Origin: DASSFZ01 sp036514635
GTDB lineage: Bacteria; Chloroflexota; Anaerolineae; Fen-1058
DNA: 25,295 bases
NCBI GenBank assembly: GCA_036514635.1
Contig: DATBWU010000032.1
Coordinates: 1 to 25,295, forward strand
Direction: 5' to 3'
Shown here: positions 7,356 through 13,758 of the stretch, piece after piece
Position numbering within the stretch: the first letter of the stretch is position 1
Layout: the number at the start of each line of letters is the position of its first letter
The notes under the pieces: model-generated
The model's database searches: none
The model's input: only the letters and a program-made list of their open reading frames with translations
What the model was told of the DNA's origin: nothing
Position numbers and translations under genes: made by a program

Positions 7356-8624
7356 TTATGGCTGGTCGATGGTGATGAGGTGCGGATCGACGCGATCGTT
7401 AATCGACGAGATTTCAACGTCCTCGTGGATCAACCCCGCCCAGAAATACAGCGGGTTGCGCTCGGGCAGGTCGGTGATGCGGATGCCGCCGGTGATCGTG
7501 GCGCGCTTGCCGGGCGGAAGGTAATAATACTTCTGCCCATCGATCTCTTTGACGATCAAATCGTCCGGTCCGCCGACGGCCCACCGGAAGGGGTAATTGC
7601 GCAGGCTGGTATCGAAGTCGATCCCGATCCGCCACGCGCCCGATTCTTCGGCGAAGCCCGGCCCGTTAAAGTTCTGATCCAGGTCGTACACGTAACCCGG
7701 CGCCGGGCCGCTGGTGCGAATCGGCACCGCCCCATAGTTATCGACCGTGAGCGTGAAGTACAGCGTCTGCCCCAGCAGCACCGATTGCGACGAAAACGCA
7801 ACGTCGAGATCGACGATCTCCGCGCGCGGCACACCGCCGTCCTGAATCGCCAGTGTGCCGGTGACGACGGTCACCTGGCCGACGGCATCCTCGGCGCGCG
7901 CGGTGACGACGTACTCTCCGTCGGGAGGTGGATCGGCTCCCAGATCGACACCTGCATCGTAGTCAAACTGATGCAGCCCTTCTTCGCCGGGCTGGCGCGC
8001 TTCCTTCGTCTGCGGGTCTTCGGCAACGGGGAAAGGCGTGCAGTCGAGATCGGGCAGACCGGGCGGCGGCGACGCCGATCCATTGCACAGGGTGTTCTGA
8101 AGCATCACCTGGAGCGCGGCAGGTTTGTTGAGGTAGACGTTGATCTTCGTGCGATCGGAGATGCCGTCGCGATTCGGCGTGAATGTCTGCGGCAGAATGC
8201 TAAATCCGGTGATCTCCGGCGCGACCGGATCGCCGCCCGACAGCGTCAGATGACCCTCCGCCGACTGATGCTCGCCAGTGGCGTCGGTCGCCTCCACGGT
8301 CCAGCGATAAGCGCCATCGGGCACCAACCGCCCATCGATCACGCCGCCGAACAGCACATCGTACTGGGCCGCCGAACGCGGCTGCTCTTTTCGGAAGTAA
8401 TACCGCTCGCCATCGCCCGCTTCGAGGTAGATCGAGATCGAAGCATTCCGGTCGAGGCGGTAACTGATATGCGTCACATCGGCCACGCCGTCCGCGTTCG
8501 GCGAGATCGTGTCCGGTGTGAACGAGACATTCGACAGGAGTTCACGCGGGGCGCAGGCAGAAAGCAACCAGAGCCAACCCAGCACAAGCCAGCACCAGAT
8601 CAGGATCGATCTCGCTTTTTTCAT
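7356..8624 (-). CDS. Lipoprotein with two FlgD-type Ig-like repeats, function unknown
   Basis: A 422-residue predicted surface lipoprotein: MKK start, a Trp/Leu-rich signal segment and lipobox LSAC (Cys24). Two Ig-like repeats follow (about 32-135 and 140-260). Each opens with a FlgD_ig-like phrase (FTPDTISPNADGVADVTHISY and FTPNRDGISDRTKINVY). The C-terminal third (about 275-422, VDLDVAFSSQSVLLGQTLYF...) resembles a CARDB-like adhesion or cargo domain, with an acidic end. No enzymatic motif is visible. The ATG at 8624 is chosen because a signal peptide follows directly; the longer frame to 8690 runs into a MITE-like repeat. It is upstream of phnD on the same strand but separated by a phnD promoter, so an independent unit is likely. 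It could be a cell-envelope structural or binding protein. Confidence 0.85.
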   Translation of the reverse strand: MKKARSILIWCWLVLGWLWLLSACAPRELLSNVSFTPDTISPNADGVADVTHISYRLDRNASISIYLEAGDGERYYFRKEQPRSAAQYDVLFGGVIDGRLVPDGAYRWTVEATDATGEHQSAEGHLTLSGGDPVAPEITGFSILPQTFTPNRDGISDRTKINVYLNKPAALQVMLQNTLCNGSASPPPGLPDLDCTPFPVAEDPQTKEARQPGEEGLHQFDYDAGVDLGADPPPDGEYVVTARAEDAVGQVTVVTGTLAIQDGGVPRAEIVDLDVAFSSQSVLLGQTLYFTLTVDNYGAVPIRTSGPAPGYVYDLDQNFNGPGFAEESGAWRIGIDFDTSLRNYPFRWAVGGPDDLIVKEIDGQKYYYLPPGKRATITGGIRITDLPERNPLYFWAGLIHEDVEISSINDRVDPHLITIDQP

Positions 8625-8640
8625 TCTGTCCGCTTTCGGT

Positions 8641-8775
8641 TGAGAGCGTGTTTGAAAAGCAGGAGGATTGCAGCCGGATCGCCGACTCACTTGCCCCCGC
8701 AGCGAAGCGGAGTGGGGTTAGTCGGCATTTTGACCGGCTGAAGCCGGTGCCCCCGGCTTTTCAGACAGCCTCTAA
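8641..8775. repeat. MITE-like element, copy 1
   Basis: Terminal inverted repeats of 20 bp (8641-8660 and 8756-8775) match at 16 of 20 positions, with the inner ends reading TGAAAAGC/GCTTTTCA. The interior has smaller inverted repeats, including a perfect ACCGGC-TGAA-GCCGGT hairpin at 8733-8748. A 15-bp direct copy of the left end (AGAGCGTGTTTGAAA) recurs at 8917-8931. The ends resemble those at 22923-23037. No transposase gene inside, so it would need one in trans. Confidence 0.6.
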
Positions 8776-8782
8776 GAGCATG

Positions 8783-8916
8783 GGTAGTGGTAAAGAAGTA
8801 AGTGATAGCGGGTTTCACCGCCGAGAGCGCAGAGTGCGCCGAGCCGGATTTCTAGGAAAATCTCTGCGTTCTCGGCGTCCTCTGCGGTGAGCCTCACTTA
8901 CCATGTAACCACTACC
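8783..8916. repeat. Composite inverted repeat with 9-bp-period core
   Basis: The outer arms GGTAGTGGT and ACCACTACC (8783-8791, 8908-8916) are perfect. Inside, units ACCGCCGAG, AGCGCAGAG, TGCGCCGAG face CTCTGCGTT, CTCGGCGTC, CTCTGCGGT across a short A/T-rich centre (8817-8888). The pattern matches the element at 1987-2050. The rest of 8932-9205 holds no gene apart from the folC leader. Confidence 0.7.
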
Positions 8917-9037
8917 AGAGCGTGTTTGAAAGTGAGCATAGGCAGGTGGCTGGCACTTCAAATTCGTTGATTCGCCATCTATCCGTTGACGCCGCGCGGA
9001 GTCTAATCGACACGTGGGAGAGTGTCAAGCCGGGGGA

Positions 9038-9065
9038 TTGCACTAATGCGCAGATCGTCTACAAT
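9038..9065 (+). promoter_or_regulatory. Possible folC promoter
   Basis: TTGCAC (9038-9043) and TACAAT (9060-9065) are 16 bp apart. Transcription from here would give a roughly 130-base leader holding two hairpins (9123-9144 and 9157-9174). Confidence 0.35.
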
Positions 9066-9122
9066 TCGTTCAGTGTGACCAGGGCTTTTCCAAAAGTCAG
9101 GCGCTGTGCCTTGATCGGGAAC

Positions 9123-9174
9123 GCCGGACGGTGAACCGTCCGGCTGAAAGCGTGGAAGCCCGGTCAACCGGGCT
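9123..9174 (+). repeat. Two hairpins in the folC leader
   Basis: A perfect 9-bp stem GCCGGACGG-TGAA-CCGTCCGGC (9123-9144) and an AGCCCGG-TCAA-CCGGGCT stem (9157-9174) lie before folC. They have no T tract, so they do not look like intrinsic terminators. The first matches the TGAA-centred family. Confidence 0.65.
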
Positions 9175-9205
9175 GCCGACCAATCGGCTTCAAGCGTGAG
9201 GCGCA

Positions 9206-10585
9206 ATGCGGACCTACGCGCAAGCTCTCGATTATCTTGAACAATTCATCAACTACGAGCGCCAGCGATCCGCTCCCTACTCGCCGGAGACGCTCAGCCT
9301 GGATCGTGTGCACGATTTACTGAAGCGGTTGGGCGATCCGCACCGGGCCTATCCAACAATCCACGTCGCCGGCACGAAGGGCAAAGGCTCAACCTGCGCG
9401 ATGATCGAATCGATCTTGCGTGCGGCCGGCTGCCGGACCGGGCTGTACACGTCGCCGCACCTGCACACCTTCCGCGAGCGAATGCGCGTGTGCGGCGAGT
9501 TGATTTCACGCGAAGCCTTCGCCGCGCTCGTCGACGAGATCGAGCCGCACGTCGCCGCCGCGCCGGGTCTCACCTGGTTCGAGATCGTGACCGCGCTCGG
9601 CTTCCTGCACTTCGCGCGATCGCGGATCGACATCGGCGTGATCGAGGTAGGATTAGGTGGTCGTTTCGACGCGACGAACGTAATCACGCCACAGGTGTCG
9701 GTGATCACGTCCCTCAGCCTGGATCACACGGCCTGGCTGGGCGACACACTCGACAAGATCGCATTCGAGAAAGCGGGCATCATCAAGCCGGGCGTGCCGG
9801 TCATCAGCGCCCCGCAGAAACCGGAAGCGCTGGCAGTGATTGAGCGAATCGCGACGGAGCGCGGCGCGCCGCTGACGGTGATCGGGCGCTCTGAAAACTC
9901 ACCATCACGCCCTGTCCGACGCTTCGCGTCGGGGGCGCGCCAGGCGAGACTCCACCCTCTGAAGAGGGCAAGCGACACACAGAAACACCAAGAAAACGGT
10001 GAATCCTTCACCTTGCGAGGCAAGGCATTCCACGTGCCACTCCGTGGACGCCATCAGATCGACAATGCCGTGCTGGCGATCGCGGCCGTCCGGCAGGCGA
10101 AGGGTTTCTCGATCGGCGACGAAACGATTCGGCGCGGGCTGAATCAAGTGGAATGGCCGGGCCGCTTCGAGATTGCGCGCGGCGATCCGCCGCTGGTCTT
10201 CGACGGCGCGCACAACGTCGATTCGGCGCTGAGGCTGGTCGCCACTCTCGAAGAGGTCTTTCCCGATCGGCGCTGGACGCTGGTCTTCGGCGCATCGTCC
10301 GACAAAGACATCGCCGGGATACTCGATGCGTTGCTGCCCTGCGTCGAACGCGCAGTCGTCACTCGCGCCCGAAGCGTGCGGGCCGCCAATCTCGAATCAA
10401 TCGCACAGCAAATCGCGGAACGGGGCAAGCCGGTCGAGATCGCGCCAAGCGTGGCGCAGGCGCTTGCGCGCATCCTGGATTCGACTACACCGGTTGTGGT
10501 GACCGGCTCGCTGTATATCGTCGCCGAGGCGCGCGAGGCGTGGCTCGATCAGGCGGGCCTGCCGATGCCGGAGCGAGACGCTTGA
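9206..10585 (+). CDS. folC: Bifunctional folylpolyglutamate/dihydrofolate synthase FolC
   Basis: Adds glutamate to dihydropteroate and/or folates in the cytosol, needed for folate synthesis and retention. The 459-residue protein has the P-loop GTKGKGST (56-63), the TSPHLHTFRER motif, GVIEVGLGGRFDATN and SLDHTAWLG, and the C-terminal ligase domain beginning about GRHQIDNAVLAI with VFDGAHN downstream. The ATG at 9206 has GAGG four bases before the start-adjacent spacer. Oddity: residues about 229-265 (SENSPSRP...QENGES) are Arg/Ser-rich and not family-like. The DNA here (9890-10000) is made of palindromic repeat sequence, so an intergenic repeat appears inserted in frame between the conserved domains. 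The flanking motifs are intact, so it may still be functional. Confidence 0.95.
   Translation: MRTYAQALDYLEQFINYERQRSAPYSPETLSLDRVHDLLKRLGDPHRAYPTIHVAGTKGKGSTCAMIESILRAAGCRTGLYTSPHLHTFRERMRVCGELISREAFAALVDEIEPHVAAAPGLTWFEIVTALGFLHFARSRIDIGVIEVGLGGRFDATNVITPQVSVITSLSLDHTAWLGDTLDKIAFEKAGIIKPGVPVISAPQKPEALAVIERIATERGAPLTVIGRSENSPSRPVRRFASGARQARLHPLKRASDTQKHQENGESFTLRGKAFHVPLRGRHQIDNAVLAIAAVRQAKGFSIGDETIRRGLNQVEWPGRFEIARGDPPLVFDGAHNVDSALRLVATLEEVFPDRRWTLVFGASSDKDIAGILDALLPCVERAVVTRARSVRAANLESIAQQIAERGKPVEIAPSVAQALARILDSTTPVVVTGSLYIVAEAREAWLDQAGLPMPERDA
9890..10012. repeat. Palindromic repeat inside folC
   Basis: Contains a perfect stem CCGACGC-TTC-GCGTCGG (9916-9932), a CCCTC-TGAA-GAGGG hairpin (9955-9968), and 9-bp units ACACAGAAA, CACCAAGAA, AACGGTGAA resembling the intergenic 9-bp-period family. 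It keeps the folC frame open and encodes an Arg/Ser-rich loop. Confidence 0.65.
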
Positions 10586-10591
10586 GCCTGT

Positions 10592-10620
10592 TTGTCAATC
10601 GGCCCAATATTAGATAGAAT
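10592..10620 (+). promoter_or_regulatory. lon promoter
   Basis: TTGTCA (10592-10597) and TAGAAT (10615-10620) with a 17-bp spacer form a good sigma70-type promoter just after the folC stop. It places the start of transcription near 10627. No heat-shock CIRCE repeat was seen. Confidence 0.7.
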
Positions 10621-10654
10621 CTCCACGGTTCACGACGCGCATTCAGGAGACACG

Positions 10655-13168
10655 GTGTTCAGACATTTCAGTGACAGCACCCCGATGTCGCCCGGCTTCG
10701 GCGAGATGCAGTCAGCGGCGTTGGGCGAGTTGCTCCAGCCGCTCAAGCGCACGCGCACGCATCACGGCCTGGTCGAGCTTCCCCTGCTGCCGATTCGCGA
10801 TACGGTCATCTATCCCCGGCTGATGTCGCCGCTGTTCGTCGGCCGCGATCGATCGATGAGAGCGATCGAGGCGGCGCAGGCGGAAGATCGCGCCCTGATC
10901 GTCGCGACGCAGCGCGATCCCGAGGCGGAGGAGCCGCGCCCCAGCGACTTGTACACCATCGGTTGCCATGTCACCGTCATTCGCACGCTGCGTATGCCCG
11001 ACGGCACGACCAGCGTGCTGACGCAGGGACAATACCGCACCGAGATCGTCGAGTACGTGCAGACCGAGCCGTACTTCCGCGTCAAGGCTCGCCTGATCGA
11101 AGAGTCGACCGACAAGCCGCCTTCGACCGAAGCGCTGATGCGCGCCGTGCTGGCGCTGTTCGAGAAAGTCGTCAACCTCAATCGCAGTCTGCCGGAAGAC
11201 GCGTACGTGTACGCGATGAACATCGAGGAGCCGGGCTGGCTGGCCGACCTGGTCGCTTCGACGATCGACATCGACATCGCCAACCGCCAGCAACTGCTGG
11301 AGATTCTCGATCCGGCGGCGCGCTTGCAGGCGCTGTCGATCCGGCTGGCGAAGAAGCTCGACGTGCTGGAACTGGAAGACCAGATCCACTTGCGCGTGCA
11401 GAAAGAAGTCGATCGCTCGCAGCGCGAAGCCTACCTGCGCGAGCAGATACGCGCGATCCAGTCGGAGTTGGGCGAAGGCGATGTGCAGGCGCAGGAGATC
11501 GGCGAACTGCGCGAGAAAATCGCGGCCAAGTCGCTGCCCGACGAGGTGCGCGCCAAAGCCAACAAGGAACTCGAACGGCTTCAGCAGATGCCCAGCATGG
11601 CGCCCGAGGTCGGCATCATTCGCACCTATCTCGACTGGATTCGCGATCTACCGTGGACGGAGACGACGACCGACAATCTGGACGTGACCAACGCGGCGAA
11701 GGTGCTGGATCAGCAGCACTACGGGCTGCCCAAGGCCAAAGACCGTATCCTGGAATACATCGCCGTGAAGCGACTGGCCTCCAATAAGATGCGCAGCCCG
11801 ATCTTGTGCTTCGTCGGGCCGCCGGGCACGGGTAAGACCTCGTTGGGCAAGTCGATCGCGCAAGCGTTGGGGCGCAAATTCGTGCGCGTGAGCCTGGGCG
11901 GCATCCACGACGAGGCCGAGATTCGCGGTCACCGGCGCACGTACATCGGCGCGCTGCCGGGTCGCATCATCCAGACGATGCGCCGCGCCGAGACGATCAA
12001 CCCGTTGTTCATGCTCGACGAGATCGACAAGGTCGGCGCGGACTTCCGGGGCGATCCTTCGGCGGCGCTGCTGGAGGCGCTCGACCCCGAACAGAACAAC
12101 GCCTTCAGCGATCACTATTTGGAAGTGTCGTATGACCTGTCCAAGGTGATGTTCATCACCACGGCCAATATCCTCGAGACGATTCCGCCTGCACTGCGCG
12201 ATCGGATGGAGGTGATCGAGTTTCCCGGCTACATCGAGGACGAGAAGTTGATGATCGCCAAGAAGTTCATCATCCCCAAACAACTGCTCGAACACGGGCT
12301 GACGCCGAGGGAATTGCATTTCACCGACGCCTCGATCCGTGGGATCGCTCGTGAGTACACCTACGAAGCCGGCGTGCGCAACCTGGAGCGCGAAATCGCC
12401 AATATCTGCCGCAAGACGGCGCGCCGTATCGCCGAAGTCAAACCGCACCGCCAACGCATCGCGCCGGAGGGGCTGCATCATTATCTGGGGCCGCCGCGCT
12501 TCACGTTCGGGTTAGCCGAAGAGAAAGATCAGATTGGCGTGGCGACGAGCGTGGCGTGGACCGACGGCGGCGGCGACATCATGCCGATCGAAGTCACGCT
12601 GATGCAGGGCAAGGGCACGCTGCTGCTCACCGGCCAGCTCGGTGAAGTGATGCAGGAATCGGCGCAAGCCGCCGTGTCCTACACGCGCTCGCGCGCCAGC
12701 GACCTGGGTATCAAGCGCACGGCGTTCGACAAGACCGACATCCACATTCACATCCCCGAAGGCGCGATCCCGAAGGACGGCCCATCGGCGGGCATCACGA
12801 TGGCGACGGCGCTGATCTCGGCGTTCACGCAGCGGCCCGTGCGGCGCGATGTGGGCATGACCGGCGAGATCACGCTGCGCGGGCGCGTCCTGCCGATCGG
12901 CGGCTTGCGCGAAAAGACGCTCGCCGCACACCGCGCCGGCCTGAAGACGATGATCGTCCCCAAGAAGAACGAGAAGGATATGGTGGAGATTCCCAAGAAG
13001 GTGCAGCGCGACTTAAAATTCCACTTCGTCGAGTCCATGGACGAGGTGTTGAAACTGGCGCTCGGCTCGTCGCCGAAACGAAAAGCGGCGAGTCCTGCCA
13101 CCCGCCGCGCCCAACCCCGATCGCCCCTCAAGCGCCCGACGCAGCGCCGCCCACACACCGCTCACTGA
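10655..13168 (+). CDS. lon: ATP-dependent Lon protease
   Basis: Cytosolic AAA+ protease that degrades misfolded and regulatory proteins. From the GTG at 10655 the product is 837 aa: an N-terminal substrate-binding domain (about 37-230, ELPLLPIRDTVIYP), a coiled region, an AAA+ module with Walker A GPPGTGKT (388-395) and Walker B LFMLDEID (451-458), and a C-terminal serine protease with the dyad Ser711 (PKDGPSAG) and Lys754, 43 residues apart as in E. coli Lon. GTG is preferred because AGGAGA lies four bases upstream and the TTG at 10592 falls in the -35 box. The tail (about 808-837) is very Arg/Lys/Pro-rich, an unconserved addition. The stop codon is in a heptad repeat shared with the convergent gene. 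Confidence 0.96.
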   Translation: MFRHFSDSTPMSPGFGEMQSAALGELLQPLKRTRTHHGLVELPLLPIRDTVIYPRLMSPLFVGRDRSMRAIEAAQAEDRALIVATQRDPEAEEPRPSDLYTIGCHVTVIRTLRMPDGTTSVLTQGQYRTEIVEYVQTEPYFRVKARLIEESTDKPPSTEALMRAVLALFEKVVNLNRSLPEDAYVYAMNIEEPGWLADLVASTIDIDIANRQQLLEILDPAARLQALSIRLAKKLDVLELEDQIHLRVQKEVDRSQREAYLREQIRAIQSELGEGDVQAQEIGELREKIAAKSLPDEVRAKANKELERLQQMPSMAPEVGIIRTYLDWIRDLPWTETTTDNLDVTNAAKVLDQQHYGLPKAKDRILEYIAVKRLASNKMRSPILCFVGPPGTGKTSLGKSIAQALGRKFVRVSLGGIHDEAEIRGHRRTYIGALPGRIIQTMRRAETINPLFMLDEIDKVGADFRGDPSAALLEALDPEQNNAFSDHYLEVSYDLSKVMFITTANILETIPPALRDRMEVIEFPGYIEDEKLMIAKKFIIPKQLLEHGLTPRELHFTDASIRGIAREYTYEAGVRNLEREIANICRKTARRIAEVKPHRQRIAPEGLHHYLGPPRFTFGLAEEKDQIGVATSVAWTDGGGDIMPIEVTLMQGKGTLLLTGQLGEVMQESAQAAVSYTRSRASDLGIKRTAFDKTDIHIHIPEGAIPKDGPSAGITMATALISAFTQRPVRRDVGMTGEITLRGRVLPIGGLREKTLAAHRAGLKTMIVPKKNEKDMVEIPKKVQRDLKFHFVESMDEVLKLALGSSPKRKAASPATRRAQPRSPLKRPTQRRPHTAH

Positions 13169-13218
13169 TCACTGGTGACTGATCACTGGTCAGTGACCAG
13201 TGATCAGTGACCATCACT
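13163..13218. terminator. Heptad palindrome between lon and the gene at 13204
   Basis: Units of 7 bp (CACTGAT, CACTGGT, GACTGAT, CACTGGT, CAGTGAC, CAGTGAT, CAGTGAC) form a 13-bp perfect inverted repeat (13178-13190 and 13196-13208) with a five-base centre. The TGA of lon (13166-13168) and the TGA of the opposite gene (13204-13206) both lie within it, each preceded by CAC. It probably terminates transcription from both sides, though it lacks T tracts. Confidence 0.65.
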
Positions 13219-13551
13219 GCCTTCCTCGTGCGCCGCGTTGAGCGCCTTTTCGATGTCCGCGCGCAGTTGCTGCGCCATGTCGATGACTTCGGTGAGCCGC
13301 GCCGCCGACTCTCCATCCGGGGCCGAGTCCATCGCCAGGTGCAGATTCATCAGCATCCGGTTCATGGATTCCTGCATCGCGCCGATCAACTGCTCGGCAG
13401 TCATCGTTTGCGGATCGATACCCCACGCGCGCAGGCGGGCCTCCAGCAAACGGTCAAAGTCCTCCGGCGAGTAATCGCCGCCGTCGATGAGCTGCTGATA
13501 CAGCGCGTCAAGCGCGTCCGGATCGGTAGGCAGAGGATCGGGCAAGGGCAT
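13204..13551 (-). CDS. Small acidic helical protein, unknown
   Basis: 115 residues, rich in Asp, Glu, Ala and Leu; opens with MPLPDPLPTDPDALD. It is predicted mostly helical (PEDFDRLLEARLRAWGID, then a long amphipathic stretch to LRADIEKALNAA). No membrane segment, signal peptide or catalytic motif. I do not recognise the family. The ATG at 13551 has GGAGA eight bases upstream and a TATAAT box at 13581-13586, which supports a real gene. It converges on lon. The C-terminal five residues (GSDGH) and the stop come from the heptad repeat. Confidence 0.65.
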   Translation of the reverse strand: MPLPDPLPTDPDALDALYQQLIDGGDYSPEDFDRLLEARLRAWGIDPQTMTAEQLIGAMQESMNRMLMNLHLAMDSAPDGESAARLTEVIDMAQQLRADIEKALNAAHEEGSDGH

Positions 13552-13580
13552 GACTCGTCTCCAGGCTGGCAGATGCGAGC

Positions 13581-13586
13581 ATTATA
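13581..13586 (-). promoter_or_regulatory. -10 box for the small gene at 13204-13551
   Basis: A perfect TATAAT on the minus strand lies 30 bp upstream of the ATG. No clear -35 hexamer was found at 16-18 bp. Confidence 0.4.
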
Positions 13587-13637
13587 CACCGCCTCATCCC
13601 CTCACGCCTGCGGCGCACTCCGGCTACGGCCCTGCAT

Positions 13638-13711
13638 CTGGTGATTGCACACATCTTGAATGCTCGCCGACCGCGCGACGCGGGCCTGGAGCACTTGTGG
13701 ATAATCACCAG
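13638..13711. repeat. Nested inverted repeat upstream of the ABC exporter
   Basis: The arms CTGGTGATT/AATCACCAG (13638-13646, 13703-13711) enclose TGCTC/GAGCA (13661-13665, 13690-13694) and an inner CCGCG-CGA-CGCGG hairpin (13671-13683), all arranged around one centre. It could be a structured RNA or a decayed repeat. No gene is seen in 13552-13722. Confidence 0.5.
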
Positions 13712-13722
13712 CCCCTCATTCC

Positions 13723-13751
13723 TTGACGATGCACTCTCGCAACGATATACT
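13723..13751 (+). promoter_or_regulatory. Strong promoter of the ABC exporter gene
   Basis: TTGACG (13723-13728), 17 bp, TATACT (13746-13751). The predicted transcription start, about 7 bp after the -10 box, falls at or next to the GTG at 13759. The message may therefore be leaderless. Confidence 0.65.
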
Positions 13752-13758
13752 CTCGCAC

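Noticed and set aside
7341..8741. 466-residue open frame on the + strand
   Set aside because: Antisense to the lipoprotein, Arg-rich with no motif and it reads through the MITE-like repeat.
10592..10654. TTG start for Lon giving 858 residues
   Set aside because: The TTG is the first half of the -35 box and the -10 box falls inside the extension; GTG 10655 has a ribosome-binding site.
13163..13218. CRISPR-like repeat
   Set aside because: There are no spacers; the 7-bp units are contiguous and palindromic.
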